Below, in pieces: positions 1-7,638 of a DNA stretch of 29,537 nt; the first letter of the stretch is position 1; each line of letters starts with the position of its first letter. Made by a program: the position numbers and the translations under genes. The notes beneath the pieces are model-generated. The model made no database searches. It was given only the letters and a program-made list of their open reading frames with translations, and was not told the DNA's origin. Origin of the DNA: an uncultured Faecalibacterium sp. (GTDB taxonomy: Bacteria > Bacillota > Clostridia > Oscillospirales > Ruminococcaceae); assembly GCA_934539245.1 (NCBI GenBank), contig CAKTCK010000024.1, forward strand, positions 1-29,537, read 5' to 3'.

Positions 1-390
1 GCTCATGAGCACATAAATGTAGATCAGCAGGCCGTACTGCGCCATATCCGGCAAAAACTGGGTGACCGGCCAGCACAATACCAGAATGCCAAAGCCGCCC
101 AGAATGGTCAGCAGGCCGTTGGTGAACACCTGTTTTTCGCTGTTGCCCCTGTCCAGACCAAAGCGAATGATGGCGTTGGACATGCCCATGGACACAAAGG
201 GGATGAGCAGGTTTGCGTACTGGCTCAGGATCTTGGACAGACCCAGATCCGAGATCTCCGCCATGGCGTAGGTCAGAAAGGGCTGTACGATCAAAGTGAG
301 CAGCTTGGACGAAAAGCTGGAGATTGCAAAGATCAGGGTATTGCCGGCCAGTTTGGAATATTTATCGCCGGTCTTTTTTTCGTTTTCCAA
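1..390 (-). CDS. Polysaccharide (oligosaccharide) flippase, N-terminal 130 residues, cut by window edge
   Basis: The visible part is a polytopic membrane protein beginning with a polar MENEKKTGDKYSK-type segment followed by hydrophobic helices (around residues 18-40, 55-75, 88-108 and 115-130). The pattern, including GLSKILSQYANLLIPFVSMG and NAIIRFGLDRG, matches N-termini of Wzx/RfbX-type flippases of the MATE-like (MOP) superfamily, which move lipid-linked sugars across the membrane. I place the start at a TTG codon (388-390) because a GGAGGG ribosome binding site lies about 8 bases upstream (399-404) and no ATG fits. It follows the YgjP-like gene by 28 bases and is probably the last visible gene of the operon starting at 2431. 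The C-terminus is outside the window, so the substrate and exact family remain open. Confidence 0.75.
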   Translation of the reverse strand, partial: MENEKKTGDKYSKLAGNTLIFAISSFSSKLLTLIVQPFLTYAMAEISDLGLSKILSQYANLLIPFVSMGMSNAIIRFGLDRGNSEKQVFTNGLLTILGGFGILVLCWPVTQFLPDMAQYGLLIYIYVLMS

Positions 391-418
391 GGGAATTTCC
401 CTCCGTTTTTACGATAGA

Positions 419-973
419 TTATCTTTTCAGCAGCTCCCGCCGGGCCTTCCAGTCCGGCAGCAGCTTTTCCACTTCTGCCCAGAAAGCCGGGCTGTGGTTC
501 AACTGCAAAAAGTGGCAGTACTCGTGTACTACCACATAGATCTGCGCCGCAGGGGGCTGGTTATACAGCTGCAAGGCAAAGGTGATTTGCCGCTTAGCCG
601 GGCAGCACACGCCCCAGCGGCTGGTCATGCTGCGCACTTTCAAAACAGGCTTCTGCCAGTCCAGCACCTCAGCAAAGGCCGGGTAGACCTTATCGCTCAT
701 GGCGGTAAAGTAGGCCAGCGCCGTGGCTTTGTCCGGCAGGCCGGCGTTGTCCTTGTTGCGCTTGGTGATGTTCTTCACCCGGGTGTCCCGGATCCACTGG
801 GCGTTTTGCCGCACGAAACCGTCAGCCTGTTCCAGACTGGCCGTCAGAGGGATGCTTACCATCACAGTGCCGTTGTCCCGCACCCGCAGGTGCAGCTGCT
901 TTACCTTTTTGCGCACCAGCTCGTACTGGATGCCTTCTACGCTGCGCAGCTGGACGCACGGCTTTGCCGCCAC
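419..973 (-). CDS. YgjP-like zinc metallopeptidase (M48/DUF45-type)
   Basis: A 184-residue soluble protein of the YgjP/SprT-like metallopeptidase family. The zinc motif HEYCH (HExxH) lies in VVVHEYCHFLQLNHSPAFW near residues 149-153, followed by the family's usual H-S-x-x-F-W and a basic C-terminus. The central segment MTSRWGVCCPAKRQITFALQL is the conserved S-x-W-G-x-C block of this family. The start is a GTG at 971-973: it lies one base past the TGA stop of the EamA gene, with GGAG about 10 bases upstream inside that gene, so translation is probably coupled. Length is somewhat short compared with typical YgjP proteins (about 230-250), the missing part being N-terminal. The cellular substrate is unknown for the family. 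Confidence 0.85.
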   Translation of the reverse strand: MAAKPCVQLRSVEGIQYELVRKKVKQLHLRVRDNGTVMVSIPLTASLEQADGFVRQNAQWIRDTRVKNITKRNKDNAGLPDKATALAYFTAMSDKVYPAFAEVLDWQKPVLKVRSMTSRWGVCCPAKRQITFALQLYNQPPAAQIYVVVHEYCHFLQLNHSPAFWAEVEKLLPDWKARRELLKR

Positions 974-974
974 C

Positions 975-1892
975 TCAGGCCTTGCTCCGCATCAGGCGGC
1001 CAAGGGGCAGCTGCGCCAGCACCACGGCAGCAAACAGCAGCACGCAGCCGGAAGATTCCCGGAAGGAAAGGTTCTGGTGCAGCAGCAGCCAGCCGCCCAA
1101 GGCGCTGAATACGCTTTCCAAACACATGATCAGGCTTGCCACGGCGGGGTTCAGATCCCGCTGACCCAGAATTTGCAGGGTGTAGGCCACGCCGCTGGAC
1201 ATAACGCCGCAGTACAGGATGGGCCCGGCGAAGGTGACAAACTCTGCCATGGCAGGCTGCTCGAACAAAAACGCCGCCACGGTGCTTTCCACCGACACCA
1301 CAAAAAACTCCACAAGGCTCAGGCGCACGCCGTCCATCTGCGGGGAGAAATGATCCACCGCCATGATCTGGAAGCTGAACAGCACCGCGCACAAAAGCAG
1401 CAGCCAGTCGCTGCTCTGGATGCTGCCAAAGCCGTCCTTCATGCACAGCAGGTACAGCCCCACCACGGCAATAGCCATGCTCACCCACAGCTGCGCACTG
1501 CCCTTGCGGCCCAGAAACAGGCCGAACACCGGCACCAGCACCACATACATGGCGGTCAGGAAGCCCGCCTTTGCGGTGGAGGGGTCCAGCGTGATGCCCA
1601 GCTGCTGCGCCGCACTGGCTAAAAACAGCAGGGTGCCGCACACAAGTCCGGCTTTCAGCAGCAGCTTGCGCTCTGCCACCGTCTTGGGCTTGCCGTCCGG
1701 TTTGCCCTGCCGGCGATGCAAGGCGTCAAACGCCTTGACCGTGGGGATCAGCACCAGCACCGCCATCCAGCTGCGCCCTGCCAGAAAGGAGAACGCACCC
1801 ATGCCGGAGCCGGCGCTCTGCGCCACAAAAGCTGTGCCCCAGATCAGGGCGCACAGCATCAGCAGCATTGAATTTTTCGTCTGGTTCGTCAT
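975..1892 (-). CDS. DMT-superfamily EamA/RhaT-type transporter
   Basis: A 305-residue integral membrane protein with about ten hydrophobic segments arranged as two EamA repeats. The N-terminal repeat opens with LMLCALIWGTAFVAQ and the glycine-rich pattern typical of drug/metabolite transporters; a positively charged loop (roughly residues 65-80, HRRQGKPDGKPKTV) separates helices 2 and 3. The second repeat ends with LRxLGQRDLNPAVASLIMCLESVFSALGGW, the characteristic end motif of this family. These proteins export or import small metabolites; the substrate cannot be read from sequence. The ATG overlaps the TGA of the upstream lipoprotein gene (ATGA, 1889-1892) and its own stop is one base from the GTG of the YgjP-like gene, so the three are one tightly coupled operon. 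Confidence 0.9.
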   Translation of the reverse strand: MTNQTKNSMLLMLCALIWGTAFVAQSAGSGMGAFSFLAGRSWMAVLVLIPTVKAFDALHRRQGKPDGKPKTVAERKLLLKAGLVCGTLLFLASAAQQLGITLDPSTAKAGFLTAMYVVLVPVFGLFLGRKGSAQLWVSMAIAVVGLYLLCMKDGFGSIQSSDWLLLLCAVLFSFQIMAVDHFSPQMDGVRLSLVEFFVVSVESTVAAFLFEQPAMAEFVTFAGPILYCGVMSSGVAYTLQILGQRDLNPAVASLIMCLESVFSALGGWLLLHQNLSFRESSGCVLLFAAVVLAQLPLGRLMRSKA

Positions 1893-2431
1893 CCGGCAAT
1901 GCCCTCCACCTTCAGCAGGCCGTACAGGTAGTACCGGCTGGAATCATAGGAGATGGTCACGCGGTACTGCGCCGCCGGGTCCAGCCCGGAAATGGTGCAG
2001 CGGTAGTCGGTGCCATCGGTCTTGACGTAGTAGGTGCTGTCCGGCACATACGCTGCGCCGCCGTCCACCTTTTTCCACAGTGCCACCTTGAACTTCTGGG
2101 TGCCCTCGGCGGTGCCGCAGGCCATAATGTTCAAGCTGCCGCCCGGTACGGTAAAGTAGCCGGTGTTGCGGCTCCAGATGCCGTTGAACACCGCGTACAG
2201 GCAGCCGTCTGCGGTGGCGGTGGCATACTTTGCCGAGGCATCCGCAATGCCCTGAATGATCAGCGGGTCGGCGGTGGATTCTGCCCAGCGGGTGGTGTCC
2301 TCCTCCTGCACTTCCTCGGAGTGGCCTGTCACCTTCTGCGCCACCTTTTTCAGGGTCTCCTTGCAGCCGGTCAGGCTAAGCACCATCACCGCCGCCAGCA
2401 GCAGTGCCAAAAGCTGTTTTTTCATCTTCAT
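1889..2431 (-). CDS. Putative lipoprotein of unknown function
   Basis: A 180-residue exported protein. Residues 1-23 form a lipoprotein signal peptide: a basic start (MKMKKQ), a hydrophobic core and the lipobox SLTGC with Cys23 as the expected lipidated residue. The mature part has a polar linker rich in acidic residues (about 35-50) and then a beta-rich region with many Tyr and Thr; the end (TDYRCTISGLDPAAQYRVTI) resembles a fibronectin-type-III strand pattern, but I do not recognise a family. I chose the ATG at 2429-2431 because AGGA lies five bases upstream; an in-frame ATG at 2443 has no good ribosome binding site. It is the first gene of the operon with EamA, the YgjP-like peptidase and the flippase. 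Function unknown. Confidence 0.75.
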   Translation of the reverse strand: MKMKKQLLALLLAAVMVLSLTGCKETLKKVAQKVTGHSEEVQEEDTTRWAESTADPLIIQGIADASAKYATATADGCLYAVFNGIWSRNTGYFTVPGGSLNIMACGTAEGTQKFKVALWKKVDGGAAYVPDSTYYVKTDGTDYRCTISGLDPAAQYRVTISYDSSRYYLYGLLKVEGIAG

Positions 2432-2499
2432 AGCTTTCCTCATAGAAACAAAGAAACTTTCTTTTTCGTGCGTCTCTGCCAACGGGCAGATACAGGGTA

Positions 2500-2528
2500 A
2501 GTATACCGCATTTTGCCGCTCTGCACAA
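2500..2528 (-). promoter_or_regulatory. Promoter of the lipoprotein-EamA-YgjP-flippase operon
   Basis: On the minus strand a -35 TTGTGC (2523-2528) and a -10 TATACT (2500-2505) are separated by 17 bases. It lies about 70 bases upstream of the chosen ATG at 2431 in the 147-base gap after the GH10-like gene. The rest of that gap holds an imperfect GCACAAA/TTTGTGC inverted repeat without a T-tract. Confidence 0.55.
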
Positions 2529-2578
2529 GATACCTGCACTTATTTTGTGCGGTTTGCCGCCCGTTTCTGCACAAATTT

Positions 2579-3862
2579 TCACTTATTCAGCGCCCGCAGC
2601 GCCGCGCACTCGGTCTCTGCCAGCGCGGGAGCCTCCGTCCCGAACAAACTGCCGTAGCGGTACAGCGCCCAGCCGCCCGCCGCCTGCTGCCGTAAGTCCT
2701 CCACCTGCGCCGCCAGCGCACTGCCGGTGCTCCAGCCGGACACGCTGTCCGGGTTCGCGCCGCCGTCCCCGGTGCCCACCCGGTACGCCCCCAGCCCGAA
2801 GTACAGTGCCACATCCCCCGCCCGGGGGTAGGCAAGCCACGCCGGGACGATATTTTCAAAGGCAAAGCGGGTGCTGCCGGAGTGCAGGGTAAAGCCGTAG
2901 CCCCAGTACACCTGCGGGCAGAGGTAGTCGATGACCCTCTCCTCCCCGCCCGCCGCCAGCCATGCGGTCACATCGCTGTACTGCTGGTCAAGGTCGTTGT
3001 CCGGGTTGCCCTGCGGGCTGATGCCGAACCGCAGGGTGGGGTCTGCCGCCTTTACCGTGCGGTGCACTTTCGCCACCAGTGCGGTAACGTTCTGCCGCCT
3101 CCACGCGGCAAGGTCGGCTGCGCCGCTTGCCGCAAACTGCGCCGCGTCCACAGCGGCATCGGTGGTGGGGTAAAAGTAATCGTCAAAGTGGATGCCGTCC
3201 ACCGGGTAGTTCTGCACAAGCTCTGCCACCCCCTGCACCACATAGTCTGCGGCGGCAGGCACGGCGGGGTTCAGGTACAGCCCCTCCCCGGCGGTGCACA
3301 GCCAGTCCGGGTGGGTGTTTGCCAGATTATTCTCTGCCAGATTCGGCGGCATCGCCGCCGAGGAGCGCAGACGATAGGGGTTGACCCACGCCTCCACCCC
3401 GATGCCCCGGCGGTGCGCCTCGGTAAGAAAGACATCCAGCGGGTCAAAGCCGGGGTCCTTGCCCTGCACCCCGGTGCACAGATGGCTCCACGGGAACAGG
3501 CTGCTGCGGTACAGTGCATCCCCGAAGGGGCGCACCTGCGCCAGCACGGTGTTCAACCCCAGCCCGGCACAGTTGTCCAGCAGCTGCGCCGCCCCGGCGC
3601 GGAAGGTATCCTCGGTGGAAAAATCCAGCAGCGCCCAGTCCAGATAGCTCACCCACACCGCCCGCCACTCTCCGGCGGGCAGGGCGGGGTTGGGTGCCGG
3701 GGGCGCATCCTGCCCGGACGCGGCGGTCTTTTCAGCATTGCTTTTCTGCCGCAGATACCACCCTGTTGCCGCGCAGGCTGCTGCGCCCGCCCCGGTCAGA
3801 AAGACTCTGCGGCCAAAGCGGCGTTTCGCCTTGGCTTTAGACGTCCTGCGGCGCTGGGTCAC
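2579..3862 (-). CDS. GH10-like (DUF187/GHL10) family hydrolase with N-terminal export segment
   Basis: A 427-residue protein of the glycosyl-hydrolase-like 10 (DUF187, YngK-type) family, a TIM-barrel family of putative extracellular glycosidases. Family hallmarks are EWRAVWVSYLDW (near residue 67), LGLNTVLAQVRPFGDALY (near 103), GIGVEAWVNPYRL (near 152) and YPVDGIHFDDYFYP (near 219), the last carrying the conserved Asp pair. The N-terminus is a basic region followed by RRVFLTGAGAAACAATGW, a hydrophobic segment that could be a signal anchor or a twin-arginine signal; there is no lipobox. The ATG overlaps the TGA of the upstream four-helix membrane protein gene (3859-3862), so the two are co-translated. 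The likely role is cell-surface polysaccharide processing; the substrate is unknown. Confidence 0.85.
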   Translation of the reverse strand: MTQRRRTSKAKAKRRFGRRVFLTGAGAAACAATGWYLRQKSNAEKTAASGQDAPPAPNPALPAGEWRAVWVSYLDWALLDFSTEDTFRAGAAQLLDNCAGLGLNTVLAQVRPFGDALYRSSLFPWSHLCTGVQGKDPGFDPLDVFLTEAHRRGIGVEAWVNPYRLRSSAAMPPNLAENNLANTHPDWLCTAGEGLYLNPAVPAAADYVVQGVAELVQNYPVDGIHFDDYFYPTTDAAVDAAQFAASGAADLAAWRRQNVTALVAKVHRTVKAADPTLRFGISPQGNPDNDLDQQYSDVTAWLAAGGEERVIDYLCPQVYWGYGFTLHSGSTRFAFENIVPAWLAYPRAGDVALYFGLGAYRVGTGDGGANPDSVSGWSTGSALAAQVEDLRQQAAGGWALYRYGSLFGTEAPALAETECAALRALNK

Positions 3863-4359
3863 AGGGTCTCCTCCTGTGTCTTATACAGGGTAAGTCCCGC
3901 CCAGCCCCGGGCACAGGTCAGCAGCACGAACATGATATTCGTCCAGAAGGCAAGGCCGCTCATGCCCGCGTACTTGGTCAGCATCCAGAACACCAGCCGC
4001 AGCACCTCGGCGGCGCTCACCAGCTGCAGCTGCCGCTGGATGGGTCTGCCGCGCTCGTACTCAGTGGCCAGCAGCGCGGGCCACACCAGCGCCGAGCAGA
4101 TATCGCCCGCCCAGCCGCTGGCACCCAGCTTGCTGAGCATCAGCACCACGAACACGCCGGTGTAGTTGCGTTTTTCCCTTGCCGGTGCGCCCTTCTGCGC
4201 CGCCAGAAACAGCACCGCGATGCCGGTAAGGCAAAACACGACCATTTCCAGCCCGGAAAAATCCATCCCGCCCAGCACGGCAAAGCCGCCCAGCATGGAC
4301 ACTGCCGCCGCAGCCAGCAAAAAGAAATACCAGGTCTTGCGTGTAAATTTAAGCTTCAT
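3859..4359 (-). CDS. Four-helix integral membrane protein, unknown function
   Basis: A 166-residue protein with a basic N-terminus (MKLKFTRK) and hydrophobic segments at about residues 10-30, 36-53, 68-95 and 120-160, the last probably two helices. There is no recognised domain. The ribosome binding site GGAGGGG lies a few bases before the ATG. Its stop overlaps the start of the GH10-like gene, which suggests a shared envelope role, but that is inference from position only. It is the first gene after a divergent promoter region. Confidence 0.7.
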   Translation of the reverse strand: MKLKFTRKTWYFFLLAAAAVSMLGGFAVLGGMDFSGLEMVVFCLTGIAVLFLAAQKGAPAREKRNYTGVFVVLMLSKLGASGWAGDICSALVWPALLATEYERGRPIQRQLQLVSAAEVLRLVFWMLTKYAGMSGLAFWTNIMFVLLTCARGWAGLTLYKTQEETL

Positions 4360-4420
4360 GAGCCCCTCCCCCGGGCGTTTGCGCCCGGCCTGCAGAAAAA
4401 TTTAAAAAAGAATTGTAAAT

Positions 4421-4449
4421 ATTATAGCACAAACCCCCGCAGGTTGTGT
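4421..4449 (-). promoter_or_regulatory. Extended -10 promoter for the 4359-2579 operon
   Basis: The minus strand reads TGCTATAAT: a consensus -10 (4421-4426) with an extended TG. The hexamer 17 bases upstream (4444-4449, ACACAA) is a poor -35. It lies about 60 bases before the ATG at 4359 and back to back with a plus-strand promoter. Confidence 0.6.
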
Positions 4450-4455
4450 TACAAT
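4427..4455 (+). promoter_or_regulatory. Extended -10 promoter for the 4486 gene
   Basis: TGTTACAAT supplies an extended -10 (TACAAT, 4450-4455) about 17 bases before the GGGGGAGG ribosome binding site. The hexamer 17 bases upstream (GCACAA, 4427-4432) is not a good -35. It mirrors the minus-strand promoter: the two half sites form an imperfect inverted repeat (10 of 12 positions). Confidence 0.5.
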
Positions 4456-4485
4456 AAGGAAAACTCTTTTGGGGGAGGTCTTTCC

Positions 4486-4905
4486 ATGAACGCTGTCGTT
4501 TCCGTCTGTCTTTTAGCCTGTGCGCTGGGCATCATCGTGTACCTGCTCTCCCGGCGGGAGACCAGCCGCCGCAGCCAGTACGGCCCCGCCGGCCTGTCCG
4601 AGTTCCGCACCAGCCTTGCGCTGGACGAATGCTTTGACCGTCTGGACACCCACAGCGACACCGACCTCTTTGCCTACGAGTGCCGCCGGGAGAACGACGG
4701 CGGCTTTATGCTGCACCTGACGCTGCACCAGCCCAGTCAGCAGCCGCTGGACACTTTGTACACCCTGCGGCTGGACCCCGGCCGCCAGACCGTGGTAACC
4801 CTCATCTTTATCCGGGAGGCCTTTGGCTACAAAGAGCCGCTGTTCCCGCCCGCCATGCTGGACGAATTTATGCTGCAAAAGCTGGATGCTCACCGCACCA
4901 AATGA
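4486..4905 (+). CDS. Small single-pass membrane protein, unknown function
   Basis: A 139-residue protein with an N-terminal hydrophobic helix (about residues 3-22, VVSVCLLACALGIIVYLL) followed by an RRETSRRSQ basic stop-transfer stretch, so the remaining 110 residues are probably cytoplasmic. That part is mixed alpha/beta with no family I recognise. I moved the start from the longest frame (4444) to the ATG at 4486 because GGGGGAGG lies 7 bases upstream and the -10 promoter element at 4450-4455 overlaps the longer version. It is one of only three protein genes on the plus strand in this window and precedes the tRNA gene. Confidence 0.75.
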   Translation: MNAVVSVCLLACALGIIVYLLSRRETSRRSQYGPAGLSEFRTSLALDECFDRLDTHSDTDLFAYECRRENDGGFMLHLTLHQPSQQPLDTLYTLRLDPGRQTVVTLIFIREAFGYKEPLFPPAMLDEFMLQKLDAHRTK

Positions 4906-4941
4906 TTTTTGCAGAAAATGCTTTCCTTTTTGCGCATTTTT

Positions 4942-4950
4942 TGTTATACT
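4942..4950 (+). promoter_or_regulatory. Extended -10 promoter of the tRNA gene
   Basis: TGTTATACT is an extended -10 (TATACT, 4945-4950) about 32 bases before the mature tRNA 5' end. The hexamer 17 bases upstream (TTTCCT, 4922-4927) is weak. Confidence 0.5.
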
Positions 4951-4981
4951 AGTGCGTGTTGCAGCAATGCAGCACCCCTGC

Positions 4982-5055
4982 GGGCCAGTAGCTCAGCTGG
5001 TCAGAGCTGGCGGCTCATAACCGCTTGGTCGCGGGTTCAAGTCCTGCCTGGCCCA
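4982..5055 (+). tRNA. tRNA with CAT anticodon (tRNA-Met elongator, or tRNA-Ile2)
   Basis: A 74-base cloverleaf can be drawn: acceptor GGGCCAG/CTGGCCC with discriminator A, D stem GCTC/GAGC, anticodon stem GGCGG/CCGCT (one G-T wobble) with loop CTCATAA, variable TGGTC, and T stem GCGGG/CCTGC with loop TTCAAGT. The anticodon is CAT. The G1-C72 pair rules out an initiator tRNA, whose 1-72 pair is normally mismatched. C4-G69 and C5-G68 are features that TilS uses on E. coli tRNA-Ile2, so the gene could encode the lysidine-modified isoleucine tRNA; Met is the default call. CCA is not encoded. Confidence 0.93.
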
Positions 5056-5058
5056 TAC

Positions 5059-5088
5059 AAAAAAGACACCCTTTCGGGTGTCTTTTTT
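5059..5088. terminator. Bidirectional intrinsic terminator
   Basis: AAAAAAGACACCC, loop TTTC, GGGTGTCTTTTTT: a perfect stem with A and T tracts on its two sides. It ends transcription of the plus-strand tRNA and of the minus-strand ABC exporter operon that stops at 5104. Confidence 0.92.
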
Positions 5089-5103
5089 GTATTTCAAGGG
5101 CTT

Positions 5104-6894
5104 TTATTCCCCATCCTCTGCGGGCAGCTGGTTCCACAGGCGGTAGTAGACGCCCTGCTTTTCCAGCAGCTGGTCATGGGTGCCCTGTTCTACGATGCCC
5201 TCCTCGCCCAGCACAAGGATGCGGTCGTAATCCTTGATGGTGGTCAAGCGGTGGGCGATGGTCAGAGTGGTGCGGCCGTGGGCCAGCTTTTCAAGGCTCT
5301 GCCCCACAAGGATCTCGCTCTCGTTGTCCAGTGCACTGGTGGCCTCGTCCAGAATCAGGATGGGCGGGTTTTTCAGGAATACCCGGGCAATGGCAATGCG
5401 CTGCTTCTGTCCGCCGGACAGTTTGACGCCGCGCTCGCCCACATAGGTGTCGTAGCCGTCCTTCAGCGCAAGGATGAACTTTTCCGCGCCCGCCAGACGG
5501 GCGGCGGCTTCGATCTCCTGCCGGGTGGCGCCGGGCTTGCCGTAGGCGATGTTCTGCGCCACCGTGCCGCTGAACAGGTACACGTCCTGCTGCACGATGC
5601 CGATATCCTGCCGCAGGCTCTTTAAGGTGACGCGGCGGATGTCCTGCCCGTCAATGAGGATGCGTCCACTGGTCACCTCATAAAAGCGGGGGATCAGGTT
5701 GCACAGGGTAGTTTTGCCGCCGCCGGAGGCACCCACCAGCGCCAGACGCTCCCCGGCGCGGATGTCCAGACTGACGTCGTGCAGCACCTTGTTGTGGTCG
5801 TCCGGGTACTCAAAGCACACCTTCTCGAACCGGATCTCGCCGGGGCCGGGCTTCAGGGGCACAGCGTCCGGGGCGTCCTTGATGGCTACCGGGGTGTCCA
5901 TGATCTCGGCAAAGCGCTCGATGCCGGTCATGCCGCGCTGGAACTGCTCGGCAAACTCCACGATGCGGCGGATGGTGGCGATGAGGGTGGTGACGTAGAG
6001 CATATAGGCCACCATATCACCGGCGGTGATCCTGCCGTACACCAGCGACAGGCCGCCCGCCAGAATGACCACCAGATACATCAGGCCGTCAAACAGGCGG
6101 GTGGAGGTGTTGAACGCGCCCATGGCGTAGTAGCCAAGGGTCTTGATCTGCTCAAAGGCGCGGTTACCCTTGGCAAACTTTTCCCGCTCCTCGTCCTCGG
6201 CAGCAAAGGCCTTGACCACGCCCTGTCCCAGCAGGCTGTCCTCGATGGTGGAGTTCAGCTCGCCGATCTGGACGCGCTGCTGACGGAACCGCGCCCGCAG
6301 ACGGCCGTTCAGGTACACCGACACCACGCCCATCAGCGGCACACAGGCAAACACTGCCAAGGTCAGCGGGATGCTGGCACGGCACAAAATGACAAAGGAC
6401 GCCACGATCTTGATGCCCGCGATGAAAAATTCCTCCGGGCAGTGGTGGGCGAACTCGGTCACATCGAACAGGTCGTTGGTGATGCGCCCCATGATGGTGC
6501 CCACCTTGGTGTTGTTGTAGTAGGTGTGATCCAGCTGCAACAAATGGTCAAAGGCATCCCGGCGCATATCCGTCTCGATATGCACGCCCATGATGTGACC
6601 GATGCTGGACATATAGTAGCTGGCCGCGCCGTCGATGATGCGCAGCACAAAGTAGAGCGCCGCCAGCTTCAGCACGATGCCCGCCGTCAGGGTGATGCCC
6701 ACCCCCATGGCAGAGTTGGTGATGATGCTCATGATCTTGGGCAGCACGATATCACACAGGGTCGTCAGCGCCGCGCAGAACAGATCAAGGCACAGCACCA
6801 TCTTATAGTTTGCCAGATACGGCAGAAAACGCCGGATCAGCGCACCGCTGCTTGCGTGGTGCGCCCCGGGGTCGTTAGGCTTAGTTTTCGGCAT
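5104..6894 (-). CDS. ABC exporter, fused permease and ATPase (MdlB/MsbA-type half transporter)
   Basis: A 596-residue half transporter. An N-terminal ABC transmembrane type-1 domain with six helices (about residues 20-310) is followed by a nucleotide-binding domain with Walker A GASGGGKTT, Q-loop IVQQDVYLFSGT, signature LSGGQKQR, Walker B ILILDEATSALD and H-loop IAHRLTT. This is a complete catalytic set, and it would work as a homodimer or with a partner outside the window. The start was moved 34 codons down to the ATG at 6894 because GGAGGAATC precedes it directly. It lies 19 bases after the YggS gene and ends before the bidirectional terminator, so it is the last gene of the operon. The substrate (lipid, peptide or drug) cannot be told. 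Confidence 0.93.
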   Translation of the reverse strand: MPKTKPNDPGAHHASSGALIRRFLPYLANYKMVLCLDLFCAALTTLCDIVLPKIMSIITNSAMGVGITLTAGIVLKLAALYFVLRIIDGAASYYMSSIGHIMGVHIETDMRRDAFDHLLQLDHTYYNNTKVGTIMGRITNDLFDVTEFAHHCPEEFFIAGIKIVASFVILCRASIPLTLAVFACVPLMGVVSVYLNGRLRARFRQQRVQIGELNSTIEDSLLGQGVVKAFAAEDEEREKFAKGNRAFEQIKTLGYYAMGAFNTSTRLFDGLMYLVVILAGGLSLVYGRITAGDMVAYMLYVTTLIATIRRIVEFAEQFQRGMTGIERFAEIMDTPVAIKDAPDAVPLKPGPGEIRFEKVCFEYPDDHNKVLHDVSLDIRAGERLALVGASGGGKTTLCNLIPRFYEVTSGRILIDGQDIRRVTLKSLRQDIGIVQQDVYLFSGTVAQNIAYGKPGATRQEIEAAARLAGAEKFILALKDGYDTYVGERGVKLSGGQKQRIAIARVFLKNPPILILDEATSALDNESEILVGQSLEKLAHGRTTLTIAHRLTTIKDYDRILVLGEEGIVEQGTHDQLLEKQGVYYRLWNQLPAEDGE

Positions 6895-6913
6895 GATTCC
6901 TCCGTTTTTATCG

Positions 6914-7633
6914 TTACTTTTTACTGTAATCCCGCTCACCGTAGATGGCGGTACCGATGCGCACAAGGGTAGCGCCCTCCCGGATGGCGTTCTCAAAATC
7001 GCCGCTCATGCCCATGGAAAGGGTCTGCATCTCCACGTTGCGGTAGCCGCGCTCCCCTGCCCGGACGAACAGCTGATACACCTGCGCCAGATACCGGCGG
7101 TTCTGGACATCATCGTCATTCACGGGCGGGATGGCCATCAGGCCTTTGACCCGGATATGCTGTTGTGCGGCGGCGGTGTCCAGCAGCGGCCAGAGCAGTT
7201 CCGGCGCGGCGCCGGTCTTGCTCTCTTCCCCGCCGATGTTCACCTCCAGCAAAATGTCCTGCACGATACCGGCCTTGGCGGCCTCCTTCTCAATGGCAAG
7301 CAGCAGATGCTCACTGTCCACGCTCTGGATCAGGCTTGCCCGCCCCAGCACCTTTTTGATCTTATTGGTCTGCAAATGGCCGATAAAATGGCTGGGTTTG
7401 CCGCAGTAGGCCCCGGCATCGTAGTTTGCGCACAGCTCCTGCACATGGTTCTCACCGAGCACATCAATGGGCAGGGCAGCACTGGCGGCAACGGTCTGCG
7501 CCGTGCGGGTCTTGCAGGCAGCGCACAGCTGAACCGCTGCCGGATTGCGTCCGGCTTCCCGGGCGGCAGCCGCCATCTTTTCCCGGATCTCGGCCACGGC
7601 CTGCCGCATCTCTTCCAAATTCTTTTCTGCCAT
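6914..7633 (-). CDS. YggS/PLPBP family pyridoxal-phosphate homeostasis protein
   Basis: A 239-residue single-domain PLP-binding protein with the alanine-racemase-like TIM barrel. PLP lysine is Lys41 in LCAACKTR; other conserved blocks are FIGHLQTNKIKKVL, VDSEHLL, GLMAIPP and the phosphate-binding end LSMGMSGDFENAIREGATLVRIGTAIYG. The family (YggS in E. coli, YlmE in Bacillus) balances PLP and amino-acid pools and has no known catalytic activity. The start was placed at the ATG at 7633, with GAGGA eight bases upstream inside the end of the YwlG gene; the longer frame starts within that gene. The intergenic distance of 5 bases indicates coupling. Unlike many Firmicutes it is not next to ftsZ, sepF or divIVA here. 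Confidence 0.93.
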   Translation of the reverse strand: MAEKNLEEMRQAVAEIREKMAAAAREAGRNPAAVQLCAACKTRTAQTVAASAALPIDVLGENHVQELCANYDAGAYCGKPSHFIGHLQTNKIKKVLGRASLIQSVDSEHLLLAIEKEAAKAGIVQDILLEVNIGGEESKTGAAPELLWPLLDTAAAQQHIRVKGLMAIPPVNDDDVQNRRYLAQVYQLFVRAGERGYRNVEMQTLSMGMSGDFENAIREGATLVRIGTAIYGERDYSKK

Positions 7634-7638
7634 GTCGC

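Noticed and set aside
2533..2578. TTTGTGC/GCACAAA inverted repeat as terminator of the GH10-like gene
   Set aside because: The loop is about 18 bases and no T-tract follows on the minus strand.
2882..4165. Plus-strand open frame of 427 codons opposite the GH10-like gene
   Set aside because: Antisense shadow that crosses the boundary of two real genes; no recognisable domain.
5779..6972. Plus-strand open frame of 397 codons opposite the ABC exporter
   Set aside because: Shadow of a complete ABC transporter; no ribosome binding site and low-complexity His/Gln/Ala composition.
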